Shown here in pieces: positions 1 to 7,881 of a stretch of DNA of 37,313 nt (position 1 is its first letter; every line of letters starts with the position of its first letter). The translations under genes were made by a program, and so were the position numbers. The notes under the pieces are model-generated. The model was not told the origin of the DNA. It did no database searches and saw nothing but the letters and a program-made list of their open reading frames with translations. The DNA is from a virus, in IMG/VR virus record IMGVR_UViG_3300027770_000127, positions 1 through 37,313 of that record; one strand, 5' to 3'.

Positions 1-329
1 CTTTTAATACTTCTTCAGATTATCGTTTGAAAGAAAATGTAAATTATAATTTTGATGCAACAACAAGATTAAAACAATTAAAACCTGCAAGATTTAATTT
101 TAAAGCAGATTCTACAACAACATTTGATGGTTTTATCGCACATGAAGTTAAAGAAGTTATCCCTGAAGCAATAAGTGGTGAAAAAGACGCTGTTGATGAA
201 AAAGGAAATATATCACCACAAGGAATAGATCAATCTAAATTAGTTCCTTTATTAACAAAGGCACTTCAAGAAGCGATTATTAAGATTGAACAATTAGAAG
301 CAAGATTAACAGCATTGGAGAATAAATAA
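1..329 (+). CDS. Tail fibre/spike, C-terminal S74 intramolecular chaperone (5' partial)
   Basis: The reading frame is open to the left edge (codons from base 3 read FNTSSDYRLKENV), so this is the tail end of a larger fibre or spike gene. The Ser-Asp-x-Arg-Leu-Lys motif matches the peptidase S74 (endosialidase-type) chaperone domain, in which the Ser and the Lys five residues later form the autocleavage dyad. Both are present (Ser codon at 15-17, Lys at 30-32). The following segment (GFIAHEV, a PEAI motif, SKLVPLLTKALQEAI) is typical of the family, and the end is a predicted trimeric coiled coil (IEQLEARLTALENK). In known members the domain trimerises the fibre and then cuts itself off. It runs directly into the next adhesin gene. 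Confidence 0.9.
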   Translation, partial: FNTSSDYRLKENVNYNFDATTRLKQLKPARFNFKADSTTTFDGFIAHEVKEVIPEAISGEKDAVDEKGNISPQGIDQSKLVPLLTKALQEAIIKIEQLEARLTALENK

Positions 330-1760
330 ATGCCAACACTTAAAGTAAATGAAATTGTATCTTATAGTGGTAATACACTTACCATTGGTACTTCTACCGA
401 TACTGTTGTTTATACAGGAGGTATTGTTAAAGCTAGTACTATTCAAAATTCAAATTCAAGTAATTTAATTGTACAAACAAATACAACCACGATTACAATT
501 GGAACATCTGGTCAAACAGTAACTTTAGCTAGTGGTGCGAGTTCCTCTGGATTTGGTGCGACTTATAATAGCGGATTAAACTGGACTTCAACGTTAGTAA
601 CTTCAGCGTTAACAGTATCTTCTGGTACAGGATATTTTGTAAACACGTCAACAGCTGCTATAACAGTTACATTACCCGCTTCACCAACATTTGGAAGTAT
701 AGTAGGTATTAATGATTATTCAGGTTATGCTTCAACAAATAATATTACAGTTAATCCTAATGGAAATAAATTAGAAGGTGGAACTTTAAATAAAGTAATA
801 AATACAAATAAAGAATCAGTAATTTTAAATTATGTGGATTCAACACGTGGATGGTTACCAACGTCTGGAGTAAATAATGGCACAGATGCTTTATCACCAA
901 GTTCATATTCAGTAGATTTTTTAGTAATAGCGGGTGGGGGTGGTGGTGGATTTACTGGAGGAGCAGGTGGTGGAGCTGGAGGTTATAGAACATCTGCTGG
1001 AACATCAGGTGGTGGAGGAAGTGCAGAATCAAGCTTAAGTTTTATAGGAGGAAACACTTATACAATTACAATTGGTGCTGGAGGTGCTGGTGGTCGAGAG
1101 ACTCCTTCTATTACTGCATCAAATGGTGTTGATTCTTCAATTTCAGGAACAGGAATTACAACAATAACCTCAGCAGGTGGAGGTAGAGGAGGTTTTGGTA
1201 CAGTACTTGCAAATAGAACAGGTGCTAATGGTGGATCTGGAGGAGGTGGTGGAGGAAGACCATCAAGTTCATCAAGACCAGGAGGTTCTGGTACAGCAAA
1301 TCAAGGATATGGTGGAGGTAGTGGAACAAGTACTGATGAAAGTGTTGAAGGTGGTGGAGGCGGTGGAGGTGCTGGATCCGCTGGTTCTAATGGAACAAAT
1401 TCTGTAGGTGGTAATGGAGGTAATGGAGTTGCTTCAACAATTACAGGTTCTTCAGTTACAAGAGCAGGTGGGGGTGGAGGTGGTGGAGAAGCTATAACAG
1501 CAGGAACAGGTGGAACTGGTGGTGGAGGAAATGGAAGAAACTATCCAGATACAACACCAAGTGTTTCTGGAACTGCAAATACTGGAGGAGGAGGTGGAGG
1601 AGTTTATTCAGGAGAAGCTGGAACTGGAGGTTCTGGAGTTGTAATACTACGTATACCAACTGCTAGTTATTCAGGAACAACAACTGGTTCTCCAACAGTT
1701 TCTACATCTGGTTCAAATACAATTTTAACATATACTGGTTCAGGGAGTTACACAGCATAA
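330..1760 (+). CDS. Glycine-rich tail fibre/adhesin, copy 1
   Basis: A 476-aa protein. The N-terminal third is Thr/Ser-rich with beta-repeat-like stretches (TTTITIGTSGQTVTL), as in marine phage fibre shafts. From about residue 195 it becomes a run of glycine-rich blocks (GGGGGGG, GGAGGGAGG, GGNGGNG) separated by short Ser/Thr/Ala strands, resembling the polyglycine-II tips of T-even gp38-type adhesins. The last 35 residues (SGTTTGSPTV core) recur in the copy at 2112-3548. It starts immediately after the S74 gene stop and ends in a TAATG overlap with the next gene. The likely role is host receptor binding at the tail tip. That is inferred from composition and context; no catalytic motif is visible. 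Confidence 0.8.
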   Translation: MPTLKVNEIVSYSGNTLTIGTSTDTVVYTGGIVKASTIQNSNSSNLIVQTNTTTITIGTSGQTVTLASGASSSGFGATYNSGLNWTSTLVTSALTVSSGTGYFVNTSTAAITVTLPASPTFGSIVGINDYSGYASTNNITVNPNGNKLEGGTLNKVINTNKESVILNYVDSTRGWLPTSGVNNGTDALSPSSYSVDFLVIAGGGGGGFTGGAGGGAGGYRTSAGTSGGGGSAESSLSFIGGNTYTITIGAGGAGGRETPSITASNGVDSSISGTGITTITSAGGGRGGFGTVLANRTGANGGSGGGGGGRPSSSSRPGGSGTANQGYGGGSGTSTDESVEGGGGGGGAGSAGSNGTNSVGGNGGNGVASTITGSSVTRAGGGGGGGEAITAGTGGTGGGGNGRNYPDTTPSVSGTANTGGGGGGVYSGEAGTGGSGVVILRIPTASYSGTTTGSPTVSTSGSNTILTYTGSGSYTA

Positions 1761-2119
1761 TGGCACACTTTGCAAAATTAGGAGTAGGAAATATAGTTGA
1801 ACAAGTGATTGTAGTATCTAATGATATTGCAACTACTGAACAAGCTGGAGTAGATTTTATTAATAAACTTTATAATACAAGAGATGTTTGGAAACAAACT
1901 TCATACAATAATAATATTAGAAAAAACTTTGCAGGAATAGGTTATACTTACGATCAACAAAGAGATGCTTTCATTTCTAAAAAACCTTATAATAGTTGGA
2001 TATTAAACGAACAAACTTGTTTATGGGAATCTCCAGTACCTTATCCAAGTGATGCTTCAATTGATAAAAGATACCAATGGAACGAGCAAATTCAAAACTG
2101 GGAGTTGATCAATGGCTAG
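1760..2119 (+). CDS. Small tail-adhesin partner protein, copy 1
   Basis: A 119-aa protein beginning MAHFAKLGVGNIVEQVIVVS, a family I recognise from marine phages (T4-like cyanophages and relatives), where it sits beside fibre genes. It has conserved aromatic blocks (VWKQTSYNNN, FAGIGYTYD, PYNSWILNE, PVPYP). It starts in a TAATG overlap with the upstream adhesin and overlaps the next adhesin by 8 nt, so each adhesin is translationally coupled to one of these. Function is not established; a fibre-assembly or distal tail component is plausible. It is a close paralogue of 3552-3902. Confidence 0.8.
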   Translation: MAHFAKLGVGNIVEQVIVVSNDIATTEQAGVDFINKLYNTRDVWKQTSYNNNIRKNFAGIGYTYDQQRDAFISKKPYNSWILNEQTCLWESPVPYPSDASIDKRYQWNEQIQNWELING

Positions 2120-3548
2120 TATTATAAGAACAGACGCACTTCAGAATTTAAACACGACTAATGTTATCAGTCAAACAAATAGTACAACTATTACAGTTGG
2201 TGCTACTGGTCAAACTATTAAAACACCAGCAGGAGTTACATTACAAGTAGATACTATTCAAAATACAAATTCTACAACATTAATTACACAAACTAATGCT
2301 ACAACTATTACATTAGGAACATCAGGACAAACTATTGCAGTTGCATCAGGAGCTACTTTATTAGGTGGTGGAATTTCTTGGACTTCAACTGTAGTTACTT
2401 CTGCTATGACAGTAGCGGTTAATACAGGTTACTTTGTAAATACATCAGCGGCAACTATTACAGTAACTCTACCAGCTTCAGCTTCTGTTGGAAATACAAT
2501 TATACTTTCAGATTTTTATAGAACATGGGGAACAAACGCTTTAACTTTAAATCAAAATTCTTTAAAATTTCAAGGATATACTTCACCAAACCCAGTTTAT
2601 AATACTGCTGGGCAATCAGTACAATTAGTTTATTCAGGATCAACACAAGGTTGGATTCCAATATCAGACGATGATGTAACTAATGAAACATTACAAACTT
2701 ATTCCGCAGATTTTTTGGTAATTGCAGGTGGTGGTGCTGGAGGATATGACCAAGGTGGTGGAGGAGGTGCTGGTGGGTATCGTTCTTCTAATGCTACTTA
2801 TGGTTCTTCTGGTGGAGGAGGTAGTGCAGAATCAAGTTTAACATTTAATCCAGGAACAGTTTATACAGTAACAATAGGTGCAGGTGGTGCAGGTGTAACT
2901 TCTGGCGATTCAAATGCAGGTAACAATTCTTCAATATCAGGTACAGGAATAACAACAATAACATCTACTGCTGGTGGTAGAGGTGGAAGATATAATGTTT
3001 CTCCAAGCACAGCAACTTCGGGAGGAAGTGGAGGAGGTGGTGCTGGTAGTTCTGGTTCAAATTTAGCTGGTGGCTCTGGAACAGCAAATCAAGGTTATGC
3101 TGGAGGTACTGGTGTACCTGGTGCTGGTGCTGGTGGGGGAGGTGCTTCTGCTGTTGGTGGAAATGCTAGTACTAATACTGCTGGAAATGGTGGTAATGGT
3201 GTAGCTTCTACAATTACAGGTTCATCTGTTACAAGAGCAGGAGGAGGAGGTGGTAATGCTACTAGCAATACTGCTGGAACAGGCGGTTCTGGTGGTGGTG
3301 GAGCAGCTTCAAATACTCATTCTCCTGGTTCTAATGGTGGAGATGGTACAGCAAATACAGGAAGTGGAGGTGGAGGAACTTGGGACACTTCTTCTCCAGT
3401 AAGAACTGGAAATGGCGGTTCAGGAGTAGTAATACTTCGTATGCCAACAACTAATTATTCAGGAACAACAACAGGTTCTCCAACAGTTACAACATCAGGT
3501 GCAGACACAATATTAGTTTATAACGCATCAGGAACTTACACAGGATAA
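2112..3548 (+). CDS. Glycine-rich tail fibre/adhesin, copy 2
   Basis: A 478-aa paralogue of the protein at 330-1760. It has the same order: a Thr-rich shaft with repeated TTITxGxxGQTI segments, a middle domain with the same SWTST/YFVNTS and ITVTLPAS blocks, a glycine-rich region from about residue 200 and a near-identical C-terminus. The glycine-rich loops differ in length and sequence between copies while the flanks are conserved, as expected for diversified receptor-binding loops. A GGGAG sequence 8 nt before the ATG may act as ribosome binding site. Receptor binding is inferred. Confidence 0.8.
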   Translation: MASIIRTDALQNLNTTNVISQTNSTTITVGATGQTIKTPAGVTLQVDTIQNTNSTTLITQTNATTITLGTSGQTIAVASGATLLGGGISWTSTVVTSAMTVAVNTGYFVNTSAATITVTLPASASVGNTIILSDFYRTWGTNALTLNQNSLKFQGYTSPNPVYNTAGQSVQLVYSGSTQGWIPISDDDVTNETLQTYSADFLVIAGGGAGGYDQGGGGGAGGYRSSNATYGSSGGGGSAESSLTFNPGTVYTVTIGAGGAGVTSGDSNAGNNSSISGTGITTITSTAGGRGGRYNVSPSTATSGGSGGGGAGSSGSNLAGGSGTANQGYAGGTGVPGAGAGGGGASAVGGNASTNTAGNGGNGVASTITGSSVTRAGGGGGNATSNTAGTGGSGGGGAASNTHSPGSNGGDGTANTGSGGGGTWDTSSPVRTGNGGSGVVILRMPTTNYSGTTTGSPTVTTSGADTILVYNASGTYTG

Positions 3549-3551
3549 TTT

Positions 3552-3902
3552 ATGGCACACTTTGCAAAATTAGGAGTAGGAAATATAGTTGAACAAGTAA
3601 TCGTAGTATCTAATGATATTGCAATAACTGAACAAGCTGGTTCAGATTTTATTAATAAACTTTATAATACAAGAGATGTTTGGAAACAAACTTCTTATAA
3701 TGGAAACTTTAGAAAAAACTTTGCAGGAATAGGTTATCAATACGATCAAACAAGAGATGCTTTCATTCCACCTAAGCCTTATAATAGTTGGGTATTAAAT
3801 GAAAATACTTGTTTATGGGAAGCTCCAGTTGCTTATCCAACAGATAGCCAAAAATATAATTGGAATGAAACTACTAAAAATTGGGATTTACAACAATCTT
3901 AA
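3552..3902 (+). CDS. Small tail-adhesin partner protein, copy 2
   Basis: A 116-aa protein. Its first 18 residues are identical to the protein at 1760-2119 and most of the rest is conserved (VWKQTSYNGN, FAGIGYQYDQ, PYNSWVLNE). The DNA of the first 50 bases is also almost identical, pointing to recent duplication of an adhesin-plus-partner module. An AGGA sequence lies 6 nt before the ATG. Function is unknown; tail assembly or tip protein is inferred from constant pairing with the adhesin. Confidence 0.8.
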   Translation: MAHFAKLGVGNIVEQVIVVSNDIAITEQAGSDFINKLYNTRDVWKQTSYNGNFRKNFAGIGYQYDQTRDAFIPPKPYNSWVLNENTCLWEAPVAYPTDSQKYNWNETTKNWDLQQS

Positions 3903-3907
3903 TTTAG

Positions 3908-3929
3908 TATAATCAATCCTAATGATTGA
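3908..3929 (+). promoter_or_regulatory. TATAAT box and small hairpin at start of 2OG oxygenase gene
   Basis: A perfect TATAAT (3908-3913) lies 8 nt before the ATG at 3922, with only weak -35 candidates (TTTACA 3887, 15-nt spacer). A short inverted repeat (TCAATC/GATTGA, 3913-3918 and 3924-3929) spans the start codon. A transcript from this box would be leaderless or nearly so. Confidence 0.45.
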
Positions 3930-4539
3930 ATCCACAATAAACGGAATATTTCCAATACCTGTCTATATGTCAAAACTAGACAGAGAACTTACTAAAAAAG
4001 AATTATCATTTATTGATAAAACAAAATTAGATTTTTACAAAAACGAAGGTAATATTACTTCTAATGATAATTATATATTAAACCAAAAAGTATTTAGTTC
4101 ATTAAAAAAAGATTTATATTTAAGAGTAGAAGATTACTTTAAAAAAGTATTATCTTATACAGATGCAGTGACACCTTTTATTACACAATCTTGGTTAAAT
4201 TATACTGAAACAAATCAATATCATCATAAACATGAGCATCCTAATTCATTAGTATCAGGAGTGTTTTATGTTAATTGTCATGAAGAATTTGATAAAATAA
4301 AATTCTTTAAAAAAGATTCATATCAAGCTATTAAACCAGAAACTAAAGATTGGAATTTATACAATTCTGAAACTTGGTGGTTTACTGTAAAAACAGGAGA
4401 TATTATATTATTTCCATCTTCTTTAACTCATATGGTTGAAACTAAAGAAGGAGATAATACAAGAATTAGTCTAGCTTTTAATGTATTTATTAAAGGCACT
4501 ATTGGTAACAATAAGAATTTAACAGAGCTAATACTTTAG
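3922..4539 (+). CDS. 2OG-Fe(II) oxygenase superfamily protein (PF13759-like), copy 1
   Basis: A 205-aa putative 2-oxoglutarate/Fe(II)-dependent dioxygenase. The double-stranded beta-helix signature is readable: an HHKHEHP cluster at 101-107 (metal ligands likely among H102/H104/H106), then SGVFYVN, then GDIILFPSSLTH (distal His 170) and the 2OG-binding RISLAFN (Arg 181). Proteins of this family are frequent in marine phage tail regions. The substrate is unknown; hydroxylation of a tail or host-surface molecule is possible. It lies between adhesin modules, with its own TATAAT-like box. A second, divergent member is at 7165. Confidence 0.75.
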   Translation: MIESTINGIFPIPVYMSKLDRELTKKELSFIDKTKLDFYKNEGNITSNDNYILNQKVFSSLKKDLYLRVEDYFKKVLSYTDAVTPFITQSWLNYTETNQYHHKHEHPNSLVSGVFYVNCHEEFDKIKFFKKDSYQAIKPETKDWNLYNSETWWFTVKTGDIILFPSSLTHMVETKEGDNTRISLAFNVFIKGTIGNNKNLTELIL

Positions 4540-4557
4540 GCATCATTAACAATATGA

Positions 4558-4607
4558 TATAATTCTATATTGGGAGGGGTCTTCCACCTATACACCAACC
4601 CTTCCCA
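4558..4607 (+). promoter_or_regulatory. TATAAT box followed by a G/C-rich stem-loop
   Basis: TATAAT at 4558-4563 is followed 7 nt later by a 10-bp stem (4571-4580 with 4598-4607, one G-T pair, 17-nt loop). This is very G/C-rich for this genome. No T-run follows, so it could be either a 5' leader hairpin of the transcript for 4623 or a weak terminator of the upstream gene. A second possible box (TATAGG, 4609) is 8 nt before the ATG. Confidence 0.45.
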
Positions 4608-4622
4608 TTATAGGATTATTAT

Positions 4623-5501
4623 ATGTTTTTTGGCGCAACAGCATTTGCAGAAGCACCTTTTTCATCAGAAGGTATTATAAATCAAACCGTTGAGCTTACG
4701 GGGGTTAGTGCTGTAACAGCCATATCAGATGTTTCTACTTTTGTAGATGTAGATGTACAAATTTCTACAAATTTATTAACTATTACATCTGGTGATTTAT
4801 CTTTAATAGGTACAGCAACAGTAAATTTAGATACAAACTTATTAAATATATTCCAAGGTAACGTAGATCTTAATTTTGATGTTGCAATTAATGTAAGCAC
4901 AAATTTAATCCAATTCACTATTGATAGTGTAACAATTGAAGCTGGAGGAAATGTTTATATTGCTACAGGAGCAGAAGCAGCTCTCGTATCTACAGTTAAT
5001 GTAGTAGAAATTGATATTGCATTTGCAGAATTTTTAACAGGACAACAATTAAATTCAACTGTTAATAGTGTAGATGCTCAAGCAGTAAGTTTAATAGAGG
5101 TATCAACTAACTTACTACAAACTACAGTTAATACTGTAGTGGTTAATGCAGACGCTATAGTAGATGCTACTACTAATTTATTAACAGTTGCTTTAGGTGA
5201 TGAAAATACAATAGCTGATGCTAATGTAACTTTATCAACTAACTTATTACAATCTACAGTTGGAACTGCTCAAGGTACAGTATCCATAGATGTTAATGTT
5301 ACAGGAGTATCTTTAAATACAACTACAGGAACAGTAGTAATTAGTATTGGTGTAGAGCTTACTGGAGTACAAATGACAACTTATGTTAACTCTCCTTTGA
5401 TTATCTCTTGGGCCGTGGTTGATATAAACACTACAAATACATGGGCAACAGTAAGTACCAACACAACTAGTACTTGGTCGGTGGTTGATATTGCGGCTTA
5501 A
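4623..5501 (+). CDS. Repetitive tail/virion structural protein
   Basis: A 292-aa protein, almost entirely small polar and beta-branched residues, built of about six degenerate repeats centred on S/T-T-N-L-L/I (ISTNLL, LDTNLL, VSTNLI, VSTNLL, ATTNLL, LSTNLL) spaced roughly 30-45 residues. The end has two short Trp-containing repeats (TWATVSTNT, TWSVVDIAA). Such Val/Thr/Asn repeats suggest a beta-solenoid or fibrous shaft. No enzymatic motif is visible. Position among fibre genes supports a tail role; the exact function is unknown. Confidence 0.65.
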   Translation: MFFGATAFAEAPFSSEGIINQTVELTGVSAVTAISDVSTFVDVDVQISTNLLTITSGDLSLIGTATVNLDTNLLNIFQGNVDLNFDVAINVSTNLIQFTIDSVTIEAGGNVYIATGAEAALVSTVNVVEIDIAFAEFLTGQQLNSTVNSVDAQAVSLIEVSTNLLQTTVNTVVVNADAIVDATTNLLTVALGDENTIADANVTLSTNLLQSTVGTAQGTVSIDVNVTGVSLNTTTGTVVISIGVELTGVQMTTYVNSPLIISWAVVDINTTNTWATVSTNTTSTWSVVDIAA

Positions 5502-5513
5502 AACTAATATAAT
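5485..5513 (+). promoter_or_regulatory. Sigma70-like promoter, leaderless spacing
   Basis: TTGATA (5485-5490), a 17-bp spacer and TATAAT (5508-5513) make a near-consensus promoter. The ATG of the next gene is at 5523, 9 nt after the -10 box, so the mRNA would start at or next to the start codon. The -35 lies inside the end of the preceding gene. Confidence 0.6.
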
Positions 5514-5522
5514 AGCTTAATT

Positions 5523-6191
5523 ATGCCATCATCATATTCTACAGATCTTAAACTAGAGTTAATGGTTACGGGGGAAGCCTCTAACACATGGGGAGATAAA
5601 ACTAACTCTAATTGGAATTTAATACAACAAGCAGTTGCAGGTTATCAATCACTTGCTTTAACCTCAACAACTACAACGTTAGCAATGTCTAATGCAACTA
5701 TTTCTAATGCTAGAAATATGGTGCTTGAACTTACAGGAACATTATCAGCAAATTCTACAGTTAACTTACCAGATGGTATTGAAAAATTTTACGTTGTAAA
5801 AGATTCAGTAACTCATGGTGCGTATAGTTTAACTTTTAAAACAACTTCTGGATCAGGATTTACTACAGAAAACGGTAAAGCATATCTTGCTTATTCAGAT
5901 GGAACAAATATTAATGGAGTTAGTTTAACTAACTTAGGTGGAACTATCGGATCTGCACAAATAGATGATAGCGCTATTACTTCAGCTAAAATTAATGCAA
6001 CAGCAGTTACAACAGTTAAAATTGCAGATGGTGCAATTACAGCAACACAAATTACTTCTAACGCAGTTACTTCTGATAAAATTGCAAACGATGCAGTAAC
6101 AGCTAATAAATTACTTAGAAAATTTACAATTAGTACATCTAATCCAGCAGGCGGAGCTGATGGAGATCTTTGGTTTAAATATACAGCCTAA
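5523..6191 (+). CDS. Tail fibre protein with collagen-like/ITSAKI repeats
   Basis: A 222-aa protein. The N-terminus (LMVTGEASNTWGDKTNSNWN) is a recognisable fibre start in marine phages. The middle resembles a beta-rich shaft (TLSANSTVNLPDG, FYVVKDS). Residues about 140-195 are short repeats of the type D-x-AIT-x-x-KI, common in phage tail fibres. It ends GGADGDLWFKYTA, also typical. It lies 6 nt upstream of the next fibre gene. Role: structural part of the adsorption apparatus, inferred from repeats and neighbours. Confidence 0.75.
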   Translation: MPSSYSTDLKLELMVTGEASNTWGDKTNSNWNLIQQAVAGYQSLALTSTTTTLAMSNATISNARNMVLELTGTLSANSTVNLPDGIEKFYVVKDSVTHGAYSLTFKTTSGSGFTTENGKAYLAYSDGTNINGVSLTNLGGTIGSAQIDDSAITSAKINATAVTTVKIADGAITATQITSNAVTSDKIANDAVTANKLLRKFTISTSNPAGGADGDLWFKYTA

Positions 6192-6197
6192 TTAAAT

Positions 6198-7130
6198 ATG
6201 ACCGTAACTTCAGCAAATGTTTCGGGTACATTCAAAACAGTTACAGATATTTCAGGAAAGGTATCTGGAACTTGGAAATCCGTTGATGAAGGATATGCTA
6301 ACGTATCTGGAAATTGGAAAACAGTATTTATTGCATTTCAAGCAACATCATTTGTAACAGTTACAGGAACTTCTACAACTACAACAGTACCAACTGGAGC
6401 TAATGCTATTCATGTTCAAGCAGCTGTAGGTGGCGGCGGTGGTGGTAATATAGGTTGTGATTATGATAAAGCAGGTGGAGAATCAGCAGGAGCTGCTGGT
6501 GGATCGGGTGCTTATATATCAGATAAAATATTTTCAGTTATTGTTGGAGAAACTTTAACATTAAATGCTGGAACATACGGTGGTACAAATACTAGTAAAT
6601 TAAATGGTACAGCTGGTTCTGGTAATACTACTTCATTATCAGGATCTACAACAGGAAGTATATTTTCATTAACAGGTGGAGGCGGAGCATCTGGAACAGG
6701 TGGAGGTGGTCAAGGTCCAATTAGAACTAATACTGCAGGAACTGCTGGAATTTCAACTATTTCAGGAACTGCAATTACATCTGGATCTTTTAATCAATCA
6801 GGTGTTGTTGTAACTGTTTCAACATGTACAGGTGGACCTGTAGGAACTTTTAATCAATCAGGTAATGGAGCAGATGGTGGTAATAATGGAAATTGTGGTG
6901 GAGATAACTGTCAAATAGGTGGAAGTACTGGTGCAGCCTCTTATGCAGGAAATATTTCAGGAGGAGCAGGATCTCCTCAAGGACAAAACGTTAACGCTAC
7001 TGCAGGAACAAGAGGTTCTGGAGGTGGCGGTGGTGGAGCTCAATATGGTAATCAAGGATATGGTTTTTGTACACTGGGTGCTGTTGGTGGAAACGGTGAA
7101 ATTGTATACAGATTTCTAAGAGTTTCTTAA
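6198..7130 (+). CDS. Glycine-rich tail tip/adhesin protein, cysteine-containing
   Basis: A 310-aa protein. The N-terminal 55 residues contain three VSGxxKxV repeats (NVSGTFKTV, KVSGTWKSV, NVSGNWKTV). A glycine-rich domain follows from about residue 75, with poly-Gly runs, and ends MGxGGNGEIVYRF-like. Unlike the duplicated adhesins it contains several Cys (GCDYDKA, STCTGG, NCGGDNCQIG, FCTLG), which could form disulfides in the virion. Probably a tail-tip protein. No Shine-Dalgarno and only a 6-nt gap from the upstream gene, so co-expressed with it. Confidence 0.7.
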   Translation: MTVTSANVSGTFKTVTDISGKVSGTWKSVDEGYANVSGNWKTVFIAFQATSFVTVTGTSTTTTVPTGANAIHVQAAVGGGGGGNIGCDYDKAGGESAGAAGGSGAYISDKIFSVIVGETLTLNAGTYGGTNTSKLNGTAGSGNTTSLSGSTTGSIFSLTGGGGASGTGGGGQGPIRTNTAGTAGISTISGTAITSGSFNQSGVVVTVSTCTGGPVGTFNQSGNGADGGNNGNCGGDNCQIGGSTGAASYAGNISGGAGSPQGQNVNATAGTRGSGGGGGGAQYGNQGYGFCTLGAVGGNGEIVYRFLRVS

Positions 7131-7156
7131 TTGACTTTATTTAAATAAAGTATATT
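7131..7156 (+). promoter_or_regulatory. 18-bp perfect palindrome with TATATT box
   Basis: 7134-7151 is a perfect 18-bp palindrome (ACTTTATTT and its complement, no loop). TTGACT overlaps its left edge (7131) and TATATT (7151-7156) its right edge, with an unusual 14-nt spacer. The box is 8 nt before the ATG at 7165. This could be a protein-binding operator/promoter or an AT-only terminator hairpin for 6198-7130. Confidence 0.4.
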
Positions 7157-7164
7157 CATTAGTA

Positions 7165-7845
7165 ATGGGCAATATATCCAAGTGGTTTGGTAAAGCTATT
7201 TATATTACAGCTTTAGATAATTTTAAAGAAATTAATGAAGAAATAATTCCATTAATTAATAAAGAAATTACACCGACCAATATTCAGTATGCACGGACTA
7301 CGGACATTAAACCACATGAATTACAATCTATAAATGATGGTATCCACCGTGATGAAAGATTTAAAAAGTTATTTGATGCAATTCAACCAAAGATAATAGA
7401 AGCATTAGAAACCCAACATCTTAGTTTAGAATTATTAGAGGTTTATATAACTAAGGCTTGGGCAACGTTTGCTGTTAAAGATCAGTATATTCATTCGCAT
7501 AGACACATGGCTTCTCATTATAGTTTTGTTTATTATCCTTATGCAGAAGAACAAGGTGACTTAGTATTCCTAGATGATGAATTATGTAAAATTGGATTAA
7601 ACATTCCAGTAAGAAAAGAATACTTTAGTAAATTTACAGAAGTAAATTATGCAAGTGCAATCTACCCAGCTAAAACAGGAAACTTGATTGTATTTCCAAG
7701 TATGATATTTCATGAAACTCAAGTAAACACTACTAATAAACCTAGAATATCAATTTCTGGTGATATTATGCTAACAATGAAACCTAATGTTGTATCAGAG
7801 CACAATATACCAAGTCCTGCAACGTGGAAGAAATTAGGCTCTTAA
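7165..7845 (+). CDS. 2OG-Fe(II) oxygenase superfamily protein, copy 2
   Basis: A 226-aa protein, distantly similar in layout to 3922-4539: H-x-H cluster IHSHRH (H110, H112, H114), GDLVFLDD strand, TGNLIVFPSMIFHE (distal His 183) and the 2OG-binding basic residue in RISISGDI (Arg 194). The DxxxHxDE-like region is not obvious, so exact iron ligands are uncertain. The substrate is unknown; location between tail tip and nozzle genes suggests virion or surface modification. A heptamer repeat (7292-7305) is embedded, encoding ARTTD at residues 43-47. Confidence 0.7.
   Translation: MGNISKWFGKAIYITALDNFKEINEEIIPLINKEITPTNIQYARTTDIKPHELQSINDGIHRDERFKKLFDAIQPKIIEALETQHLSLELLEVYITKAWATFAVKDQYIHSHRHMASHYSFVYYPYAEEQGDLVFLDDELCKIGLNIPVRKEYFSKFTEVNYASAIYPAKTGNLIVFPSMIFHETQVNTTNKPRISISGDIMLTMKPNVVSEHNIPSPATWKKLGS
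7292..7305 (+). repeat. CACGG heptamer repeat, two units, relaxed
   Basis: CACGGAC TACGGAC, two 7-nt units in the same orientation, inside the oxygenase gene. A member of the dispersed heptamer family described in the findings. Confidence 0.5.
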
Positions 7846-7856
7846 TTTACTAGTGA

Positions 7857-7877
7857 GGTATTTTAGTATAAAATACC
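7857..7877 (+). promoter_or_regulatory. 9-bp stem-loop containing a TATAAA box
   Basis: GGTATTTTA (7857-7865) pairs perfectly with TAAAATACC (7869-7877) around a GTA loop. TATAAA (7867-7872) sits in the loop and right arm, 9 nt before the ATG at 7882. No -35 is visible. It may be a late-promoter element with dyad symmetry or a terminator of the upstream gene. Confidence 0.4.
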
Positions 7878-7881
7878 GAAT

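Noticed and set aside
1177-1407. 76-aa + strand ORF rich in Val/Glu inside the adhesin gene
   Set aside because: It is a frame shadow of Gly codons (GGN read as GxG/GAG-type codons) in 330-1760; no RBS.
330-3902. Diversity-generating retroelement acting on the adhesins
   Set aside because: No reverse transcriptase, template repeat or adenine-biased variable region could be seen in the window.
6919-7119. 66-aa + strand ORF inside the 6198 gene
   Set aside because: Frame shadow of the glycine-rich repeats; composition reflects GGA/GGT shifted.
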